22,734 nt of DNA, from NCBI GenBank assembly GCA_034096865.1, contig JAWQFJ010001315.1:55001-77734 (forward strand), given 5' to 3'. Origin of the DNA: Theodoxus fluviatilis (lineage: Eukaryota; Mollusca; Gastropoda; Cycloneritida; Neritidae). The notes under the pieces are model-generated. The model was not told where the DNA came from. It worked only from the letters and a program-made list of their open reading frames with translations, and did not search any database. The position numbers and the translations under genes are program-made. Below, piece after piece: positions 17,028 through 22,734 of the stretch. Every line of letters begins with the position of its first letter. Position 1 is the first letter of the stretch.

Positions 17028-17412
17028 TCATCGCATACCAATCTCAAAACCTATCCCACAAACTCTTTTCATGGCTATGTTTTTATGAGCCTTCCATGAA
17101 TTGTGAGAGTAGGGGACTTGACAGTATCCAAGCACAATCTCAGTCTCGCAGATATAACATTGGGCCTTGATAAGTTGTTCATTACTTTCCACTCGGCCAA
17201 ACACGCAATACCTGCACACTCAATATCTCCACTGTTAGTCACGGAATCTACTCTAATATGAACGTTACACTTTTTCTGCAGATGGCACGGTGGTTGCACA
17301 TACCTACCGGGTATTGTGTCTGTTTTTCGTGCGTCAGTTGGTCTTCTCTCTAGTTTCATTCTCTGGGTTGTGTGGGGGCTGCTATAAGTCGTCTGCAACT
17401 CCTTATAGCTGT
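17028..17412 (-). pseudogene. Cys-rich coding-like remnant, possibly piggyBac-type C-terminus
   Basis: Two overlapping minus frames look coding-like in sequence. One ends RRPTDARKTDTIPGRYVQPP...LQKKCNVH. The other reads CRYCVFGRVESNEQLIKAQC, then C at +3 and LGYC. The order PGR then C-x2-C...C-x2-C...L-x2-C is reminiscent of the C-terminal cysteine domain of piggyBac transposases, but the resemblance is loose and a frameshift is needed. It could equally be chance. No TTAA-flanked ends were found. Confidence 0.2.
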
Positions 17413-17881
17413 GGCGGTCAGCCCTCACACAAAACAGGGGTCAAGAAGATTAGTTACATGTTATGATGTGATTGTAAATAATTTTGTACATGGGTGAGAG
17501 GTAAAACTACTAGAACAAATAACACTGAGATCAGAACAAGGGACATAACCAGGGTCATGGTTTTGATTAATTGTATGAATGTAGAATTCTGTTTCTGAAG
17601 AGGAAAATTTGCAATGTGAGTGATGTGTACATTTGTTTGCACAACCTCAGCCGTGTTATATAAGCAATAATATCTTTGAGGTTCTGAGGCATGCTGCTAT
17701 GATTATTATACTGTCGTATGTATAATATATGGTGTCACTGGCTCTTTATTAAGAAAGAATACTGGATGTTGTGTTAATCGTTGGTTATTATGCTTTCTTA
17801 ATAAAGATGCCCATTTTCTCTCTCGAATCAAGTGTGCTGTGGTCTTGTGCAAAAAAGGATTTGTGTGAAAGAATGCAACAC

Positions 17882-18103
17882 AAACACAATTTTTTGCACG
17901 GGGCCACAGATCACGGTTGTTGGATGCCATTAGCAGATGGTTTCTCATGTTGTCTGCTCCTAACTTCCGGTCAGTGCGCTGACCGCGCTCAGCTTCTGGA
18001 GGGGGGTCTGGCAATTGCCAGCCCCAGTGCGTGAACGCACGCGCAGGAATCAGGTCATTCCTGAATTGTCCCAGGGAGAACTGGCATCAACTCAAAATTT
18101 TTC
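17882..18103. repeat. 222-bp sequence identical to 12735-12956
   Basis: Same sequence as after the gap, with the 14-bp palindrome at 18008-18021. At its left it joins directly to the 472-bp repeat (shared AAACACAA versus AAATCCGA in the other copy). Its end at TTTTTC, after AAAA, resembles an A/T-rich element boundary. Confidence 0.85.
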
Positions 18104-18281
18104 CCCACCCTCCACCCCTAGCTGCCACCAACCTTGTTGTTTTACTAAACAGTCACATATATTGCTTTCCATGTACTGACTGGTTACTCAATTGATCGCG
18201 TCCCTAGTGACTCTGGAAGGGTAGGAGCCATGCTTTTTCCCATGGGGTTTTTTACCGCAGGTCCTTCCTTCATATTATTTA
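18104..18281. other. No recognisable feature
   Basis: Unique sequence between the 222-bp repeat and the second 472-bp copy. Confidence 0.4.
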
Positions 18282-18754
18282 GGCGGTCAGCCCTCACACA
18301 AAACAGGGGTCAAGAAGATTAGTTACATGTTATGATGTGATTGTAAATAATTTTGTACATGGGTGAGAGGTAAAACTACTAGAACAAATAACACTGAGAT
18401 CAGAACAAGGGACATAACCAGGGTCATGGTTTTGATTAATTGTATGAATGTAGAATTCTGTTTCTGAAGAGGAAAATTTGCAATGTGAGTGATGTGTACA
18501 TTTGTTTGCACAACCTCAGCCGTGTTATATAAGCAATAATATCTTTGAGGTTCTGAGGCATGCTGCTATGATTATTATACTGTCGTATGTATAATATATG
18601 GTGTCACTGGCTCTTTATTAAGAAAGAATACTGGATGTTGTGTTAATCGTTGGTTATTATGCTTTCTTAATAAAGATGCCCATTTTCTCTCTCGAATCAA
18701 GTGTGCTGTGGTCTTGTGCAAAAAAGGATTTGTGTGAAAGAATGCAACACAAAT

Positions 18755-19008
18755 CCGACCGCTTTCATCTGACTGCGGATGATCGTATAAAACGTCGTCT
18801 TGATTCTACATTTTCTAAAGCACAGTCCTTGCTTTGTGTCTGCACAGACAGTCACTTGTCTACAGTTGATTCATACTTCTTGCGGCCTCTTTTAAGAAAT
18901 CGTGATCGATATACCGATGATTATTTCAGCGAAGTCACCCGGTGTGTATGCAGAGGTATTGCTAGTTGCAGCCATTGCAAGCCAATTTCCCCCGCAGTCG
19001 GCACCTAG
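18755..19008 (+). CDS. Unrecognised ORF or exon fragment
   Basis: The open frame entering from the 472-bp repeat changes at 18754 to RFHLTADDRIKRRLDSTFSK...HLSTVDSYFLRPLLRNRDRY, which has balanced charged and hydrophobic composition, unlike the surrounding sequence. It ends with SEVTRCVCRG and a stop at 19006-19008; a GTGTGT donor-like site occurs at SEVTR. No family is recognised and no start codon is unique to this segment (the nearest ATGs lie in the repeat). It may be part of an exon, a decayed transposase, or non-coding. Confidence 0.25.
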
Positions 19009-19422
19009 ACTTCTGTGCGCCGTCTCCTCTCTTGCTGATAATGAACAGGGTGGAACGGAATTGCACAGCGAAGAGATACCAAAGAGGCTTCGTCTGGGGG
19101 TTCGTGTACAGCTCCCAGCTTAGGTGAAGAGCTAGAGCGCGCTGTCTGTAGCAGGCGTGTCTGCAGAATTGCTTCCGAGCTCCGCCTCAGTCTCGAGGTG
19201 AGTAGTTCCGTCCTTATATCCCCTGGGCGAAGTGAGACGGTCGGGGGATCGATGCTCGAGTGCGTCTGTCACTCAGCACGGCCCTGGTGGCAGCAAAGGT
19301 GAAAGTCATCGTGGCGCATTCCACATGTGGCAGTGTAGACAGTGCTGTTCTTCCCATCTCATTCAGCTCGCTCACTACGGTAGTCATGTGTGACCTATCC
19401 CTGCGAAATGAGTCTTCACTCC
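19009..19422. other. GC-richer stretch with donor-like site, no gene recognised
   Basis: Contains TCTCGAG/GTGAGTAG, a near-consensus splice donor at 19198, but no convincing open exon before it. Nothing else is recognised. Confidence 0.35.
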
Positions 19423-19513
19423 ACCTGGGCCCCTATGCATGAGGAGGAAGTAAGTTACCTTGGAAGTAAGAAGTACTTCGAAAGGAGATACCCTCATGCA
19501 TATGGGTCCAGGT
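19423..19513. repeat. Inverted repeat, 22-bp arms with central palindrome
   Basis: Arms 19423-19444 and 19492-19513 match as reverse complements at 20 of 22 positions (core CTATGCATGAGG against CCTCATGCATA). The 47-nt spacer contains the perfect 10-bp palindrome GAAGTACTTC (19470-19479). It could form a cruciform or mark the ends of a very small foldback element. Confidence 0.8.
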
Positions 19514-19722
19514 CGGGTTGTTTTTTTACTATGACCAAATTATGTTGGGGGTGGGGATGAGGTGGGGGATGCAGTGTAGTGGTGGTGGTTGAGGTTTGGA
19601 CATTGAGATTTTCATTTCATCTGCTTCACAAATCATCTATCTCTGTCGCTGCAAGAATATTTCCAAATGTTACCATTAAGCATGCTAATATTGCTTTACA
19701 CAGCACCAACCCTATCCAAAAA

Positions 19723-19724
<2 letters not shown>

Positions 19725-19764
<40 letters not shown>
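19725..19764. repeat. (GT)n microsatellite
   Basis: Twenty GT units, followed about 23 bp later by an AATAAA (in GATGAAATAAACGC). Confidence 0.96.
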
Positions 19765-19766
<2 letters not shown>

Positions 19767-19820
19767 CATCATCCCTTTCTGCGATGAAATAAACGCTTTA
19801 AATCGCTCTTGCATCCTGTG

Positions 19821-20190
19821 AGAGCCTGATCCATTGGTGAGAAAATCTTGAGTTGGCCAGACTGAAAAAGACTGTCAGAGGGTGGCTAGAATATACCAGA
19901 ACGATGGATAAATCTTGTGGAGAACTTTGCAAACACTCTGTCGTCATTTTCTCCAACTGCCGATCCTAGAAGGCAGTGACTCTAACAGCCTGTAGTGTAA
20001 GTGTAACTCACCAACAGTAAGTCCGATTTTAAAACGGTTTCTTCATTGGAAGGAGCATTGAAACACTTCAAAAATCAGTACTACAAATTTTAGTATCGAC
20101 AAAATGTGGAGTCAAGACTGTGCCTATTAGATATGTACTCGGTCATACCTGTGTTAGTCACTGTTGTGTTACTGAGCAACTGTTACGTAC
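19821..20190. other. No recognisable feature
   Basis: AT-rich sequence with no visible gene or repeat. Confidence 0.4.
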
Positions 20191-20390
20191 ATGAAGATAT
20201 ACGTTCACTTATCAAACTTGAGTATGACATGTATAGAAGTGGTTGACATTATGCCACACATGTTCGGAAAGGACCATGGGCCTTGGTTGCCAACGTGCGA
20301 CCTAAACAAATGGACAGAGTGCCCTAAATCACCACACATTCTACATGGTTGCTGCATCTGCAGCCGTGTCTTTTTCAAGTCGATGCACAC
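20191..20390 (+). CDS. Possible host exon ending at a strong splice donor
   Basis: An open frame from ATG 20191 reads MPHMFGKDHGPWLPTCDL, KWTECPKSPHILHGCCICSR and VFFKSMHT. The codon ACG is followed directly by GTAAGTG, a near-perfect donor in phase 0. The Cys/Trp/Pro content (five Cys in about 45 residues) suggests an extracellular or metal-binding segment, but no family is recognised. The left boundary is uncertain and could be an acceptor rather than this ATG. The next downstream exon would have to lie beyond the mariner or outside the window. Confidence 0.3.
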
Positions 20391-20473
20391 GGTAAGTGAT
20401 GGTCTCGGTACACAAGTGCAGTTTATTCGTCAATGTCCTTAGTCTGCACCAGGCAAGTTTGGCTTGCACCCTG

Positions 20474-20492
20474 CCCCCCCCCCCCCCCCCCC
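20474..20492. repeat. Poly-C tract (19 bp)
   Basis: A run of 19 C (20474-20492), then TCCC. It is followed by the short repeat also seen at about 5929. Confidence 0.95.
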
Positions 20493-20568
20493 TCCCAACC
20501 CTGTGGAATGGGGGTTAAAAAAATAGATCCATCGCGTCTCCCTATGCGATTTGAAAAAAAAGCAAATA

Positions 20569-21823
20569 CGAGAAGTGAGTGATATGTTTTGAGTCCTACA
20601 CAGACAACCTTGAATTATACCCACTAATTTTTGTCTATGTAATCTGTGAGATATTCGTACTTCGCAGACCAAGTTTCTTGATCCTAACACTTTCTGTTTT
20701 CTTTTATCGAGTTCACATTGGACAGGTTTCGTGAAAATGGAGAGAGTCGAGTACGGATCCGTGATCAAATATCTTCAGTTATAAGGCATGACTCAATCCA
20801 AGATCCGTGAGGACATGGTGCATATCTTGGGGGACAATGCTCCTTCATATGCCACAGTCAAATGCTGGTTCCAAGAATTCAAGCATGGCAGGGACAGCGT
20901 TGAGGACGATCCCCGATCTGGGAGACCATCGACAGTGACCACATCGGAGAACCTTGATCTTGTACTCAGGATGGTTATGCAGGACAGGCGATTGTCATCT
21001 CGTCATATACAGAAAGGTTGGGAATGTCCTTGGAGGAGCGAGCTGACAACATTCTGAAGAACGAACTTGACTTGTCAAAGGTGTGTGGTCGGTGGGTGCC
21101 ATATCTCCTAACCTCTGAACTGAAGCGCACACGGTGCACCTTGTCCACCAACATTCTAGACCTCTTTGAAGCTGATCTAAAGAATGTCCTGGCTCGATTT
21201 GTTACCATGGATGAGTCCTGGGTTCATCACTACCAGCCTGAGACCAAACAGCAGTCGAAGTAGTGGAATCAATCCTCGTCTCCCATCCCAAAGAAGGCCA
21301 AGGTGACGCCGTCGGCCGGAAAGGTTATAGCATCAGTTTTCTGGGATGCAGGAGGTGTTGCTGGTGAATTATCTTCAAAGGGCTACTCCATCACGGGACA
21401 GTACTATGCTGACCTGCTCCTACGACTGCGCCAGTACATCAAGAAGAATAGGTCGGCAATGCTGACCAAAGGGGTGTTGTTAATCATGACAATGCTCCAG
21501 CTCTTATCTCGAGGCTGTGGCTTCAAGTCGTTCCTCATCCACCTTACTCACCCCATCTTGCTCAATCTGATGTCCACCTGTTCCCAAACCTGAAAAAGAG
21601 TCTGGCCAGACATCATTATGCCACCGATGATGACATCATAGAGGCCGTGGACGCCTACCTCGAGGCTAAAACTGAGGACTTCTACTTCAGCGGCATCCAG
21701 GCACTCCAGCACCATCGGAAGAAGTGTGTGGACTTGAATGTATTTGTGTTGAAAAATAAAGCATGAAAAGATTTATATGAGCTTTAATTTTTTGGAGGCT
21801 CAAAACTTATCATTCACCCCTCG
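20569..21823 (+). mobile_element. Mariner (Tc1/mariner) element, nearly full length
   Basis: Termini 20569-20593 and 21799-21823 are inverted repeats matching 21 of 25 (CGAGAAGTGAGTGATA against the complement of ATCATTCACCCCTCG). The left flank is TA; the right flank is TT, so one side of the TA target duplication has mutated. The length of 1255 bp is typical of mariner. It contains one transposase remnant. Confidence 0.92.
20737..21766 (+). pseudogene. Mariner transposase, inactivated
   Basis: It begins MERVEYGSVIKYLQ, then a stop at 20782. The helix-turn-helix region is VKCWFQEFKHGRDSVEDDPR and SGRPSTVTTSENLD. A frameshift near 21017 leads to LSKVCGRWVPYLLTSELKRT and VTMDESWVHHYQPETKQQSK (first catalytic Asp). 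There is a TAG at 21261, then KKAKVTPSAGKVIASVFWDA and RQYIKKNRSAMLTKGVL. A further frameshift precedes HDNAPAL (second catalytic Asp) and YSPHLAQSD (third). Between the second and third Asp there are about 26 residues instead of the canonical 34, so roughly eight codons are deleted from the DD34D core. The C-terminus (YFSGIQALQHHRKKCVDL) is intact to the TGA. At least two frameshifts and two stops. Confidence 0.92.
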
Positions 21824-22278
21824 TTCATGTAAGAAGGGAAATCTAGACTTGCTTGCACTGCTTGCGGTTAATGCCCCTGTACAGCACACTGAGGCAGAAA
21901 GACCACAAAGCTCTATTCATCATCCCTCCCCCCCCCCCCACCTAACCACACCGCCATTCTTGTGGCTTCCCTAGAGGTCGGGGGTGTGTAAGCAGCAGCA
22001 GCTGAATGGATGACCTTATGCATCAGCCATCCTCTCTGGCTTGCTGTGGAGCTTCACCCCAAGGATAACCATGTTTAGTTGATTGTGGGATATGCTTGAG
22101 GCAGAATGAGCCGTGCCAGAAAAATTAGGGGAGTGAGAGTGTACGCGTTTGCACATGTGTGAGTGTTGTATGTCTGCATATGATTGTATGCATGCATGTC
22201 CATTGCATGTGTGTATGCATTTGCGTATGCAGAGAGACAGAGTGTGTGCATGCTAAGGCATGTTCCTGCATCATCATT
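21824..22278. other. No gene; poly-C tract and TG-rich stretch
   Basis: Contains a 12-bp poly-C (21928-21939) and, from about 22130 to 22260, purine/TG-rich sequence with many TGCATG-like repeats. No coding feature is recognised. Confidence 0.5.
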
Positions 22279-22734
22279 GACTCACATGCGAAGCAAAAGT
22301 GAGTCTATGTACTCACCCGATTCGTCCGTCCGGGCGTCCGTTTAAAATTTTAATGTTGGATTTTTCTCGGAGACTATTATGTCTATCAACACCCAATTTG
22401 GCATGATGGTGTATGATGACAAGGCGTCAAAAACCATACATAGTGACTTGACCTTGCTTCAAGGTCAAGGTCGCAGGGGCCATAAATGTTGTCTAAAAAA
22501 CATCCATTTTTCACATTTTCTCCATTTTCTCTGAAGTTTTTGAGATTGATTCCTGAACTATATATGGTATATAGGGCAAAGTAATCCCTATCTTTTGATA
22601 CCAGTTTGGTTGACCTTGCTTCAAGGTCACAGGAGCTCTTCAAAGTTGGATTGTATACATATTTTGAAGTGACCTTGACCCTGAACTATGGAAGATAACC
22701 GTTTCAAACTTAATAAGTATGTGGGGAACATGTT
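22279..22734 (+). mobile_element. Half-site-rich interspersed repeat, copy 3 (5' part, runs off the window)
   Basis: It starts with GACTCACATGC (22279-22289) and follows copy 1 colinearly (8861-9331) at roughly 90% identity by eye, with a shorter CCGTCCGG block. Exact TCAAGGTCA or complement occurs at 22459, 22621 and 22670. The 3' end lies outside the window. Confidence 0.88.

Larger units (their letters stand above)
17413..18753. repeat. 869-bp-offset duplication: 472-bp perfect direct repeats
   Basis: 17413-17884 and 18282-18753 appear identical over about 472 bp. The first copy is followed by 397 bp absent after the second, starting with the 222-bp sequence also found after the N gap. 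Each copy contains AATAAAG within TTTCTTAATAAAGATGCC and identical short open frames. Perfect identity in neutral sequence means either a very recent duplication or two haplotypes joined in the assembly. Confidence 0.9.

Noticed and set aside
17454..17642. 62-residue membrane-like open frame, repeated at 18323-18511
   Set aside because: Present identically only because of the 472-bp duplication; no start context, family or conservation evidence.
22386..22643. Minus-strand 85-codon open frame (and similar at 9314-9644)
   Set aside because: It lies entirely within the half-site repeat; the Leu-Asp repeats come from the TCAAGGTCA blocks.

Overview
This is a eukaryotic, intron-bearing, repeat-rich genomic window. 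Long CA, CT and TGTC microsatellites, CR1-type LINEs, a mariner and dense interspersed repeats point to an invertebrate. The repeat carrying GACTCACATGC and many AAGGTCA blocks, together with the LINE types, suggests a lophotrochozoan, most likely a mollusc (inference from recall, not a database search). No rRNA, tRNA, CRISPR array or bacterial-type operon was found.

Left part (1-5200). A 23-bp tandem repeat and a 381-bp tandem duplication, each unit of which carries a 29-bp-arm hairpin, precede the only convincing host gene. That gene, on the minus strand (2772 to 1735), is a multi-membrane-span protein resembling the animal gustatory-receptor-like (GRL, 7tm_7) family. It ends at a phase-0 splice donor just after the sixth membrane segment, and its last exon is not in the window. 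After a CT/CA microsatellite comes a frameshifted plus-strand coding remnant with a Cys-rich, MYND-like end (3575-4347) and a polyadenylation signal at 5035.

Middle part (5200-14000). Simple repeats (TGTC, CT, a GGGT G-quadruplex candidate) lead into a nest of transposons. A LINE 3' end on the plus strand (about 6013-7826) is interrupted by a minus-strand LINE with RNase H (6167-7000) flanked by a perfect 10-bp target duplication. A second CR1-like LINE (7909-12723) has ORF1 with an SGNH-esterase-like tail and ORF2 with an endonuclease. It is split by a nuclear-receptor-half-site-rich element (8861-9713) and by another RNase H LINE (10033-11843). That LINE is itself split by a Harbinger-like MITE (11104-11585) with a CTG target duplication. 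An 11-N assembly gap ends the LINE; the 222 bp after it are identical to 17882-18103.

Right part (14500-22734). A decayed Ty3/Gypsy pol fragment abuts a 114-bp minisatellite that is open in several frames on both strands. A proline/arginine-rich ORF, a second half-site-rich repeat, an 869-bp offset perfect duplication (possible assembly artefact), an unrecognised ORF and a possible single exon with a strong donor follow. A nearly complete but inactivated mariner (20569-21823) and a third copy of the half-site repeat, running off the end, close the window.

The genes do not form a pathway. The window is best read as one chemoreceptor-like gene beside a heavily layered transposon landscape.
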